Shown piece after piece: positions 1-7,268 of a stretch of DNA of 64,000 nucleotides (position 1 is the first letter of the stretch; each line of letters starts with the position of its first letter). Source of the DNA: Algicoccus sp048820935 (GTDB lineage: Bacteria; Pseudomonadota; Gammaproteobacteria; Burkholderiales; Burkholderiaceae_B). The translations under genes and the position numbers were made by a program. Under the pieces are notes generated by a model. That model ran no database searches, was not told the DNA's origin, and saw only the letters and a program-made list of their open reading frames with translations. The stretch covers positions 124,001 to 188,000 of the forward strand of contig NZ_JBMERD010000006.1 in NCBI RefSeq assembly GCF_048820935.1, read 5' to 3'.

Positions 1-69
1 GAACAACTAGAACCGTGCGAAACCCTAGGATCTTTATTTGCCGCTGGGTTATCCATGTCTATTTTCTGA
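1..69 (+). CDS. possible 3' end of an upstream gene (partial)
   Basis: The first reading frame is open from base 1 to a TGA at 67-69 and would encode the last 22 residues of a protein that starts before the window. The piece is too short to recognise. It would end about 20 bases before the ATG of the next gene, so the two could be co-transcribed. The frame could also be open by chance. Confidence 0.25.
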   Translation, partial: EQLEPCETLGSLFAAGLSMSIF

Positions 70-88
70 TACAGAACCTATTAAAACC

Positions 89-2365
89 ATGAAAGATACT
101 CATTCCTTACCGCATTCGGATTTTGTGATCGTTGGTGCTGGTACAGCCGGTGCAACCGCAGCACAAACTTTACGTCAACTCAATCCCAAAGCCACGATCA
201 TGCTCATCGGTCAAGAAAGTCATTATCCGTATCATCGACCTGCGTTATCTAAACTCGGGATGGGTCTTGCTATGACCGCCCCACGCTCACCCGTCATGCC
301 AAGTACGGAGTACGAAACATTAAACATCGAGCTTTTACGCGGCACACAAGTGACGGCATTGGATCGCGCGAAGAAAACGATCAGCCTCAAACAAAAAAAC
401 AAGGTCACACAACTACATTACGATCGGCTCCTGATTGCAACGGGTTCTAGAGCAATGCGGGCTGATGTTCCAGGCGCAAACCTCGCGGGTGTCCACACAT
501 TGCGAACTTTTGATGATGCCATCAAAATTGTGGACCATTGCAAGTCAGATCGTCATGCGGTGGTCATTGGTGCTGGCTTTATCGGCATGGAAATTGCGGG
601 CACCTTAAAACAAATGGGGCTTAGCGTGACCCTCATTGAGCGCAACGACCTCCTTTGCAAACTAAACCATCCAGCCATTTCCAGACATTTTGAAGCCATT
701 CTACGGTCACAAAAAATCGACTTGCGTTTGGATGTACGTCCAGTCCGATTGGAAGGCGAAAAGAAAGTCACCACAGTCGTCACCGATACTGGCGAAAAGA
801 TTCAATGCGATCTTGTCGTGATGGGAACCGGGGTTACACCGGCAATTGATTGGCTGCAATCCTCAGGCATCACACTTGAGAATGGTGTGTTGGTCGATAA
901 ATTCTTGCAAACTAACGATCCTGATATCTTTGCAGCAGGTGATGTCGCCAACGCTTGGCATCCAGTTTTTCAGCAATATATTCGAACGGAACACTGGGAC
1001 AATGCAATTAATCAAGCCCAATGTGCAGCGCGGAATATGAGTAGGATCAATGATCCTTACTCACACATTAGCTACTTTTATAGCCATGTCTTTGATCAAA
1101 GCTTTAACGTGCTGGGTCTGACGCAAGCCGATGCCAAGACCATTGATCGTGAAAACCGAAAAAACAACCAGTTTGAAACGCTGTATCTTAAAGACGATAT
1201 CTGTCAGGGATTCTTTGCGCTCGGACGTGCCGGTGAAAACGCACGGGCAGCCAGCATGTTGATTCGCGATCGAGTCCCTCTAGCCAAACATCTCACAAGC
1301 TTACGAAAAGCCAGTTTCAAACTCAGTGAAATCCCCGGTCAGGTGGCCTTTATTTTGCAGGGTGGTGGCGCCTACGGTGCATTTGAATGTGGCGCGGTTC
1401 GGGCACTTCAAGAACACGGCATCATTCCGGACTTGGTGGCTGGCGTTTCTATTGGTGCATTTAATGCCGCCATCATTGCCAGCGCCAAAGAGCATGCCGC
1501 AGAAGCACTAGACAGTTTCTGGCACGACATTTCTGCAGTAGCTGTCGAAAGCCCTGATGAGTCCAGCCGTCGTCTGATGGCCACCAACCAGATCGCCATG
1601 TTTGGTGTACCTGGATTTTTTACACCTCGCTGGATGCTAGCCATGCTTTTAAGAGCTGGCCCACCCGACACTTGGACGGGTTTATATGATTTTTCAGATG
1701 CGAAAGAGCTTCTGGAGAAATATGTCGACTTTCCAGCTTTACGCAATGGTCCAATTCGTTTACTGGTCACCGCCATTGATGTTCAGACCAGTGAAATCGT
1801 TTTGTTTGACAGTTATACAGAGAACTTAACCGCTGATCATATTTTAGCGAGTGGCAGTTTGCCACCTGCTTTCCCATGGACCACAATTGATGACAGGCAT
1901 TACTGGGATGCAGGGATCATCAGTAACTCGCCCTTAGATATCGTGCTCGAACGTGTGGGTTCAACCGGCAAACAGATCTATTTGGTTGATCTATTCACAG
2001 GTCATCGTGAACATCTTCCTAAAAACATGACAGATGTGTTTTCGCGGCGCGATGAAATCTTGTTTTCTGAAAGGTTGCGTAGTAACCATCGCCAACAAGA
2101 CTTGATTCAGGATCATCAACGTTTAATCAAACAGCTACTCGAAGCAATGCCGCAAGAGCAAGCCAATTTATTCCGTAGTGAACCTCTATATCAACAACTG
2201 ATGGGTCGTGCAGCGCGCACAACATTTACACGTATCATGCGTGAGACGACACCTGAGAATCCGCCTTCACTTGCGTACGACTTCTCTCGTGCAACTATTC
2301 GTCAGCTTATCGAAGACGGCTATCAAACAGCCAACTATGTGCTCGACACAGATGAATCATCTTGA
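89..2365 (+). CDS. FAD-dependent oxidoreductase fused to a patatin-like phospholipase
   Basis: One uninterrupted frame of 758 residues joins two enzymes. Residues about 11-400 are a ferredoxin/rubredoxin-reductase type FAD protein: a GAGTAG dinucleotide-binding loop near residue 15, a second GAGFIG loop near 160 for NAD(P)H, and the FAD signature AAGDV near 280. Residues about 417-615 are a patatin-like lipase: oxyanion loop GGGAYG near 424, nucleophile motif GVSIG with Ser near 453, and catalytic Asp in DAG near 606. The tail to 758 resembles the DUF3734 region of bacterial patatin-like proteins. Both halves keep their key residues. The frame could also begin at a TTG at 38, but the ATG at 89 lies directly before the Rossmann fold and is preferred. 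It probably couples redox chemistry to acyl-ester hydrolysis; the substrate is unknown. Confidence 0.85.
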   Translation: MKDTHSLPHSDFVIVGAGTAGATAAQTLRQLNPKATIMLIGQESHYPYHRPALSKLGMGLAMTAPRSPVMPSTEYETLNIELLRGTQVTALDRAKKTISLKQKNKVTQLHYDRLLIATGSRAMRADVPGANLAGVHTLRTFDDAIKIVDHCKSDRHAVVIGAGFIGMEIAGTLKQMGLSVTLIERNDLLCKLNHPAISRHFEAILRSQKIDLRLDVRPVRLEGEKKVTTVVTDTGEKIQCDLVVMGTGVTPAIDWLQSSGITLENGVLVDKFLQTNDPDIFAAGDVANAWHPVFQQYIRTEHWDNAINQAQCAARNMSRINDPYSHISYFYSHVFDQSFNVLGLTQADAKTIDRENRKNNQFETLYLKDDICQGFFALGRAGENARAASMLIRDRVPLAKHLTSLRKASFKLSEIPGQVAFILQGGGAYGAFECGAVRALQEHGIIPDLVAGVSIGAFNAAIIASAKEHAAEALDSFWHDISAVAVESPDESSRRLMATNQIAMFGVPGFFTPRWMLAMLLRAGPPDTWTGLYDFSDAKELLEKYVDFPALRNGPIRLLVTAIDVQTSEIVLFDSYTENLTADHILASGSLPPAFPWTTIDDRHYWDAGIISNSPLDIVLERVGSTGKQIYLVDLFTGHREHLPKNMTDVFSRRDEILFSERLRSNHRQQDLIQDHQRLIKQLLEAMPQEQANLFRSEPLYQQLMGRAARTTFTRIMRETTPENPPSLAYDFSRATIRQLIEDGYQTANYVLDTDESS

Positions 2366-2399
2366 TGACGTCTTTATCCATCCAGTCATCACCCAAATA

Positions 2400-2442
2400 C
2401 TGACTGTAAGCATTAGACGGGTCTTACGGTCAGTTTGGATTT
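2400..2442 (+). terminator. probable rho-independent terminator of the fusion gene
   Basis: Arms CTGACTGTAAG (2400-2410) and CTTACGGTCAG (2423-2433) pair over 11 positions with one G-T wobble, followed by TTTGGATTT. It lies 35 bases after the stop codon. Confidence 0.6.
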
Positions 2443-2674
2443 AGATACACGGGCAAACCAACAGCCTCTACAAAACATTATTTCTCGCTGTCAAACAAAT
2501 CTACCAATTACTCCGTGTTTACGCCAATCTTGAAATTAGTCATCGTTTCGTTTTCCTAGGACTTTTGTGTGCAAACATCCGCCTAAGCGAGCGAGGCAAT
2601 GGCTGCCTCATCTTCGCTGGAATTACAGCAGTTTAGGGGCTTTATCACCGCGCTTTCTGATCCTCGTTTACACA
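2443..2674. other. intergenic stretch without a recognisable gene
   Basis: With the terminator, about 300 bases separate the fusion gene from higA. I see no gene here. A small hairpin (GAGGCA 2593-2598 with TGCCTC 2604-2609) has no T-run. The plus-strand frame over 2599-2844 is antisense to higA and is not convincing. Confidence 0.4.
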
Positions 2675-2986
2675 CTAGGTCACAGTCGTATGTACGGACT
2701 CAACGTGCAATTCATGTCCAGAATGCTCAGCTTGCCATAAATCATAGTCTGCCTGACCACGCAGCCAACTCTGAGCACTGGGACCGCGACCATTTGGCTT
2801 ACGAAGCCATGCTTCCAAACGTCTGGCCAAATCAACAGAAATAGCGGCACGGCCATGTAATACACGTGACAAAGCAACACGGCTCACTCCTAACTGCCGC
2901 GCAGCCTCGGATACCGACACACCAAGGGCTGGAAGAACATCCTCTCGCAATGTCTCGCCAGGATGAGGTGGGTTATACATACGCAT
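2675..2986 (-). CDS. higA: HigA-family antitoxin
   Basis: 103-residue protein with the HigA/VapI layout: an N-terminal HPGETLREDVLPALG segment, then an XRE-type helix-turn-helix (residues about 22-60, core VSEAARQLGVSRVALSRVL), then a short C-terminal part. It would neutralise the HigB toxin encoded just upstream and repress the shared promoter by binding the palindrome at 3279-3303. The gap to higB is 9 bases, so the pair is one transcript in the toxin-first order typical of higBA. Length is normal for the family. Identification is by motif only. Confidence 0.9.
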   Translation of the reverse strand: MRMYNPPHPGETLREDVLPALGVSVSEAARQLGVSRVALSRVLHGRAAISVDLARRLEAWLRKPNGRGPSAQSWLRGQADYDLWQAEHSGHELHVESVHTTVT

Positions 2987-2995
2987 AACAATCTC

Positions 2996-3274
2996 CTAAT
3001 GATAATCCTGGTAATCCACCAAGATGGCATTTTGACCTTCAAACATGAATGTCAAACGCCAATTTCCATTGACCCAAACCGACCACTGATCTTGATCTGT
3101 TCCACGCAATGGGTGCAAACGCCATCCCGGTATATCCATATCTTCAGGACTAGCTGCACTATCAAGTCGTTGTAACTGGCGCGCTAATTTTGCAGCATGA
3201 GATGGTTTGATTCCTGCCTTGCTACCTGTTTCAAAAAATCGCTGCAAGCCGCGATGCCGGAAGGTTTTAATCAT
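2996..3274 (-). CDS. higB: HigB-type toxin, RelE/ParE superfamily mRNA interferase
   Basis: 92-residue basic protein. The N-terminus (MIKTFRHRGLQRFF), the central LHPLRG stretch and the C-terminal NWRLTFMF...AILVDYQDYH region are the hallmarks of HigB/RelE-fold toxins, which cleave mRNA at the ribosome. It is the first gene of the pair and is followed by its antitoxin. A perfect inverted repeat starts 5 bases upstream of its ATG. The pair lies between a terminator and recombinase debris, consistent with an acquired island. Confidence 0.9.
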   Translation of the reverse strand: MIKTFRHRGLQRFFETGSKAGIKPSHAAKLARQLQRLDSAASPEDMDIPGWRLHPLRGTDQDQWSVWVNGNWRLTFMFEGQNAILVDYQDYH

Positions 3275-3278
3275 TTGT

Positions 3279-3303
3279 TATTGTATCGCTTGACGATACA
3301 ATA
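3279..3303 (-). promoter_or_regulatory. palindromic operator of the higBA promoter
   Basis: A perfect 10-base inverted repeat, TATTGTATCG (3279-3288) and CGATACAATA (3294-3303), with a 5-base spacer TTGAC region between. It ends 5 bases before the higB start. Position and form fit an autoregulatory HigA binding site overlapping the promoter. Confidence 0.75.
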
Positions 3304-3682
3304 CGCAATTGAATAAAATTCATTTTTTGTTATGTGTCTTTATAGTTTCAGCGACAAATAATAAGCTTGTTTGTGAACAGCATGCCATCTTTCCATGGAC
3401 TTTTTCGTGTCACCGTAGAAACACCACCCAACATCAATATATGCAACAAACTTTGGCCAAAACTACTCATCAATACCGAATTATGATGCATCAACGGACA
3501 CCTTGAATTGCCTATATAAATTGATGTCAATGGTCATTAACAATTGATTAATTCAGACTGTTGTTTGGCATTGAAACATTAAAAAGCAAAGGTTTCACGA
3601 TCAGTTAAAAGTACAGATCTGACGATAAATGATGGTGACAATGTGAAGTGAACTCGTAAACACGGCCGTCGAACATTTCAGC
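3304..3682. other. gene-poor stretch, probably decayed mobile-element DNA
   Basis: About 380 bases between the higBA operator and the recombinase remnant. Only short, unconvincing frames occur (for example plus 3346-3485 and minus 3348-3530), none recognised. The stretch is AT-rich relative to flanking genes. Given the recombinase debris that follows, it is probably eroded sequence of the same element. Confidence 0.4.
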
Positions 3683-3868
3683 ATGCGTTTGAAACCACTT
3701 AGGAAAATGAATCCAAATGGGTACGATCTCCGACATATATGGATATCGTGGCACGTGCAGGCTGGCATATCTTTACTTGTGATTAATGAATTAGGCGGTT
3801 TGGTACCGTCTCAGCTTGCCACACACGCAAACTCTGTCAAATTCCTGTCAAAGTCGTTTGACCAATAA
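3683..3868 (+). pseudogene. remnant of a phage-type tyrosine recombinase (integrase) C-terminus
   Basis: A 61-codon frame reads as the end of a phage integrase: DLRHIWISWHVQAG matches the family's LRHTWASWH box with its catalytic Arg and His, followed by an ELGG turn and a LATHANSVKFL tail. Intact relatives have roughly 15-20 residues between ELGG and the tail, including the catalytic Tyr (usually in a Y-A-H context). Here that segment is missing, so the fragment cannot be active. The rest of the gene is absent. It points toward tRNA-His about 50 bases away, the normal arrangement for an integrase next to its attachment site. Confidence 0.7.
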
Positions 3869-3898
3869 AAAACGCCGTCAACGAGGACGGCGTTTTTT
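3867..3898. terminator. bidirectional rho-independent terminator
   Basis: Arms AACGCCGTC (3871-3879) and GACGGCGTT (3886-3894) pair perfectly, flanked by an A-run on the left and a T-run on the right. It can stop transcription in both directions and most likely serves tRNA-His, whose minus-strand transcript reaches it 20 bases downstream. Confidence 0.85.
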
Positions 3899-3918
3899 AT
3901 TGATACTGCAGTGTTTTT

Positions 3919-3995
3919 TGGGGTGGCTGACGGGGCTCGAACCCGCGACAACCGGAATCACAATCCGGGACTCTACCAACTGAGCTACAGCCACC
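3919..3995 (-). tRNA. tRNA-His (anticodon GTG)
   Basis: On the minus strand a full cloverleaf reads from the 5' GGTGGCTGTAG end through the D-loop CAGTTGGTAGAG, anticodon loop TTGTGAT, and the T-arm GGGTTCGAACCCC to the acceptor end CAGCCACC with encoded CCA. The extra 5' G that pairs with the C before CCA is the histidine identity feature. An integrase remnant lies beyond its 3' end, so this tRNA probably served as an integration site. Confidence 0.95.
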
Positions 3996-4026
3996 TCCGA
4001 TAGAAGAAGCATTCTAACACAGTTTT

Positions 4027-4064
4027 AAAAAATCAGGGTGAGTCGTTGTTTCTGACCCACCCTG
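4027..4064 (-). terminator. terminator of the pyruvate dehydrogenase operon
   Basis: On the minus strand the arms at 4054-4064 (CAGGGTGGGTC) and 4034-4044 (GACTCACCCTG) form a strong stem, followed by ATTTTTTAAAA. It lies about 40 bases after the lpdA stop. Confidence 0.8.
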
Positions 4065-4102
4065 CTCGTTCAAACATTCATAGACGGTTAAACGCGTCCC
4101 TT

Positions 4103-5887
4103 TTAACGTTTACGAACCGGCGGTAAATCTGTGCAAACGCCTAATGCAGCTTCAGCCGCCATGCCTACAGATTCTCCCAGTGTTGGATGCGGATGAATGG
4201 TCTGACCAATATCGACAGCGTCAGCCCCCATCTCAATGGCCAACACCACTTCACTAATCAGATCCCCTGCACCTGTTCCGACAATGCCACCGCCAACAAT
4301 ACGACCCGTCTGCTCATCAAACAGGAGCTTGGTGAACCCTTCATCACGATCATTGGCAATCGCACGGCCTGAGGCCATCCAGGGGAACAGCCCTTTTTTA
4401 ACCTTGAGACCATCTCGTTTGGCTTGTTCTTCAGTCACGCCAACCCAAGCAACTTCAGGATCTGTATAGGCGACGGACGGAATGACTCGTGCATCGAAGA
4501 AACTCTTCTCACCTGCGATCACTTCTGCAGCGACATGCCCTTCATGGACTGCTTTATGGGCAAGCATAGGTTGCCCCACGATGTCACCGATAGCGTAGAT
4601 GTGAGGCACGTTGGTTTGCATCTGCTGATCAACTTCAATAAAACCACGCTCATTGACATTCACACCAGCCTGATCTGCCCCAATCGAAGCACCGTTTGGA
4701 CGACGACCCACGGCTTGCAACACCAAGTCATACACCTGGGGGTCTGTGGGTGCATTCTCACCTTCAAAGGTGACGTGAATTCCATCAGGCTTGGCTTCAG
4801 CGCTGACAGTCCGAGTGTTCAGCATCATGTGATCAAAACGATGATCGTTTTTCTTATGCCAGACTTTGACCAGATCTTTATCCGTTCCAGGCATCAAACC
4901 ATCTTGCATTTCAACCACGTCTAAACGTGCACCGAGTGCGCTATAGACTGTACCCATTTCAAGCCCAATAATGCCGCCACCGATAATCAGCATGCGCTTT
5001 GGAATCGCTGGCAGTGACAATGCGCCGGTTGAGTCCACGATGCGTGGATCTTGAGGCAGCATTGGCAACTTCACGGATTCACTACCTGCAGCAATGATTG
5101 CATGTGAAAACTGGACTTTTTCTGATCCATTATCAGACTGAACTTCAATCTCATTGGGCCCAGTAAAGCGACCAACGCCCTGCTTGACCGTCACCTTACG
5201 GGCTTTTGCCATGCCGGCCAAACCGGTCGTGAGCTTAGAGATCACACCCGATTTAAAGTCACGCAGTTTATCGAGATCAATAGACGGCTTCTCAAAAGAA
5301 ATTCCGTGGGCTGACAAACCTTGTGCGGCTTCCAGAACCGAGGCGCTATGTAGAAGCGCTTTGGAGGGAATACATCCCACGTTCAGACACACACCACCCA
5401 ATGTGGGATAGCGCTCAATCAAAATAACTTCCAGTCCCAGATCGGCTGCACGGAATGCTGCGGAGTAACCACCTGGGCCACTACCCAACACAACCACTGG
5501 ACCACTGGCAGGTGCCGCTGCCGGCGCCTGACTGGTTGAAGCCGATGCTGTCGGAGTCGCGGCAGCTGCAGCAGGTGGTGGAGTTGCCGGTGCTAAAGCT
5601 GAAGCAGCGGGCGCAGGTTTTTCTGCAGGCTTCTCACTAGCCTGCGCTGCTGCTGCTTCCAGCATCAGCATGACATCACCTTGATTCAGTTTGTCACCCA
5701 GCTTAATGCGCAGTTCTTTAATCACCCCAGCATCAGAGCACGGGATTTCCATCGATGCTTTATCTGATTCAACGGTAATTAAACTTTGATCAACCTCAAC
5801 CGTCTCACCTACTGCAACCAGAATCTCAATGACTTCAACATCTTTGAAGTCACCAATATCGGGCACCTTGATTTCCTGAAGACTCAT
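4103..5887 (-). CDS. lpdA: dihydrolipoyl dehydrogenase (PDH E3) with N-terminal lipoyl domain
   Basis: 594 residues. Residues 1-78 are a lipoyl domain with the modified lysine at K43 in ESDKAS. An Ala/Pro-rich hinge (about 80-125) follows, then the flavoprotein: FAD loop GSGPGG near 135, redox-active disulfide in GGVCLNVGCIPSK near 165-177, NAD loop GGGIIG near 302, and the catalytic His-Glu pair in HPHPTLGES near the C-terminus. It re-oxidises dihydrolipoamide and makes NADH in the pyruvate dehydrogenase complex. Classical E3 has about 475 residues; the added lipoyl domain is known from other betaproteobacteria and Neisseria. It is last in aceE-aceF-lpdA, 9 bases after aceF, with AAGGGGG as ribosome site. 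Confidence 0.97.
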   Translation of the reverse strand: MSLQEIKVPDIGDFKDVEVIEILVAVGETVEVDQSLITVESDKASMEIPCSDAGVIKELRIKLGDKLNQGDVMLMLEAAAAQASEKPAEKPAPAASALAPATPPPAAAAATPTASASTSQAPAAAPASGPVVVLGSGPGGYSAAFRAADLGLEVILIERYPTLGGVCLNVGCIPSKALLHSASVLEAAQGLSAHGISFEKPSIDLDKLRDFKSGVISKLTTGLAGMAKARKVTVKQGVGRFTGPNEIEVQSDNGSEKVQFSHAIIAAGSESVKLPMLPQDPRIVDSTGALSLPAIPKRMLIIGGGIIGLEMGTVYSALGARLDVVEMQDGLMPGTDKDLVKVWHKKNDHRFDHMMLNTRTVSAEAKPDGIHVTFEGENAPTDPQVYDLVLQAVGRRPNGASIGADQAGVNVNERGFIEVDQQMQTNVPHIYAIGDIVGQPMLAHKAVHEGHVAAEVIAGEKSFFDARVIPSVAYTDPEVAWVGVTEEQAKRDGLKVKKGLFPWMASGRAIANDRDEGFTKLLFDEQTGRIVGGGIVGTGAGDLISEVVLAIEMGADAVDIGQTIHPHPTLGESVGMAAEAALGVCTDLPPVRKR

Positions 5888-5896
5888 GACGCCCCC

Positions 5897-7243
5897 TTAA
5901 AGTACGATTCGACGGAAGTCCGCCAACAAACTACCTAGATATGCATTAAAGCGAGCAGCCGCTGCACCATCAATCACACGATGATCAAAGGACAATGAAA
6001 GTGGCAGAATCAACCGTGGCTTAAATGCCTGACCATCCCAGACGGGCATCATTTTGGAGCGAGAAACACCAAGAATGGCGAGTTCAGGCGCATTGATAAT
6101 TGGCGTAAAGTCAGTTCCACCAATGCCACCCAGTGAAGAGATCGTAAAGCAACCACCTTGCATCTGTGATGGTGACAATTTGCCATCTCTAGCTTTCGCA
6201 GCCAATTCACTCGTTTCCTGCGCAATTTCAATGATTCCTTTCTGATCCACATCACGAATCACCGGCACCACCAAGCCATTCGGCGTATCGGCTGCAAAAC
6301 CAATGTGGTAGTACTGCTTCATGATCAACTGATCGCCATCCAGCGACGCGTTGAACTCTGGAAACTTCTTCAAAGCAGCCACTGCTGCTTTCATCAAGAA
6401 CGCCAGCATCGTTACACGGACTTCCTGGCGTTTGTACTCTTGATTCAGGCTCTGACGCAGCGCTTCAAGATCCGTAATATCCGCTTCATCATTATTTGTG
6501 ACATGCGGAATCATGACCCAGTTGCGATGTAAGTTGGCACCAGAAATCTTTTTAATCCGTGACAACGGTTTGGCTTCAACTTCACCAAACTGGGAGAAAT
6601 CCACTTTAGGCCAAGGCAGCAGACCCAATGCGGCACCCGAATCTCCCGACGCACTTGCAGCGGCGCTCACGCCCTGAGACAGTGCTTGCTTCACAAAACC
6701 TTGCACATCTTCACGAGTAATCCGGCCTTTGTCAGCACTGCCCTGCACCAGGGCCAAATCCACACCAAGTTCACGTGCAAATTTACGTACAGAAGGTGAT
6801 GCATGAGGCAAATTCGTCACACTTGTGGGTAAAGCGTATGCACGTGTAGGTGACGGCAATGAACCCGCAGGTGCGGTTTGAATCACGCCAAGATCCGCAG
6901 GGGGCGTCACAACCTCAGGGGCTGCAGACGCTACAGCTGGTGCAGCTGCTGCAGGTGCGGGTTCAGGTTTAGCTTCTTCAGGCTGCGCAGCTGGTGCTTG
7001 TGCACCCGCTTCAATCTGCAGCATGACTGAACCTTCATTGAGGCGATCTCCAAGCTTAATGCTCAGTGATTTCACGACGCCAGCTGCTGACGACGGAATT
7101 TCCATCGAAGCCTTATCTGATTCAACGGTAATCAGACTTTGCTCGACTTCAATCGTATCCCCCACATTGACCAGAATTTCAATCACCTCGACATCTTTAA
7201 AATCTCCGATATCGGGAACCTTAATATCAATCAGTTCGCTCAT
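5897..7243 (-). CDS. aceF: dihydrolipoamide acetyltransferase (PDH E2)
   Basis: 448 residues: a single lipoyl domain (1-80, lysine K44 in ESDKAS), an Ala/Pro hinge, a peripheral subunit-binding domain around 146-185 (ASPSVRKFARELGVDLALV), and the CoA-dependent acyltransferase core ending with catalytic His421 in FDHRVIDG. It moves the acetyl group from lipoamide to CoA and forms the core of the complex. E. coli E2 has three lipoyl domains; here E2 has one and E3 supplies another that is nearly identical in its first 45 residues. A GGAGA ribosome site precedes the ATG. The gene lies 25 bases after aceE. Confidence 0.97.
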   Translation of the reverse strand: MSELIDIKVPDIGDFKDVEVIEILVNVGDTIEVEQSLITVESDKASMEIPSSAAGVVKSLSIKLGDRLNEGSVMLQIEAGAQAPAAQPEEAKPEPAPAAAAPAVASAAPEVVTPPADLGVIQTAPAGSLPSPTRAYALPTSVTNLPHASPSVRKFARELGVDLALVQGSADKGRITREDVQGFVKQALSQGVSAAASASGDSGAALGLLPWPKVDFSQFGEVEAKPLSRIKKISGANLHRNWVMIPHVTNNDEADITDLEALRQSLNQEYKRQEVRVTMLAFLMKAAVAALKKFPEFNASLDGDQLIMKQYYHIGFAADTPNGLVVPVIRDVDQKGIIEIAQETSELAAKARDGKLSPSQMQGGCFTISSLGGIGGTDFTPIINAPELAILGVSRSKMMPVWDGQAFKPRLILPLSLSFDHRVIDGAAAARFNAYLGSLLADFRRIVL

Positions 7244-7268
7244 TCAGTTCTCTCCTGGTAAACCACAA

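Noticed and set aside
38..88. TTG start of the oxidoreductase-patatin fusion
   Set aside because: The added 17 residues overlap a possible upstream gene end and do not look like the family; the ATG at 89 sits directly before the FAD-binding fold.
2599..2844. 81-codon plus-strand frame
   Set aside because: Antisense to higA, which has clear family motifs; no ribosome site.
3348..3530. 60-codon minus-strand frame (and a plus-strand one at 3309-3506)
   Set aside because: Overlap each other, match no family, and lie in probable decayed element DNA.
4424..4924. 166-codon plus-strand frame inside lpdA
   Set aside because: Shadow of a conserved enzyme gene; composition is not protein-like.
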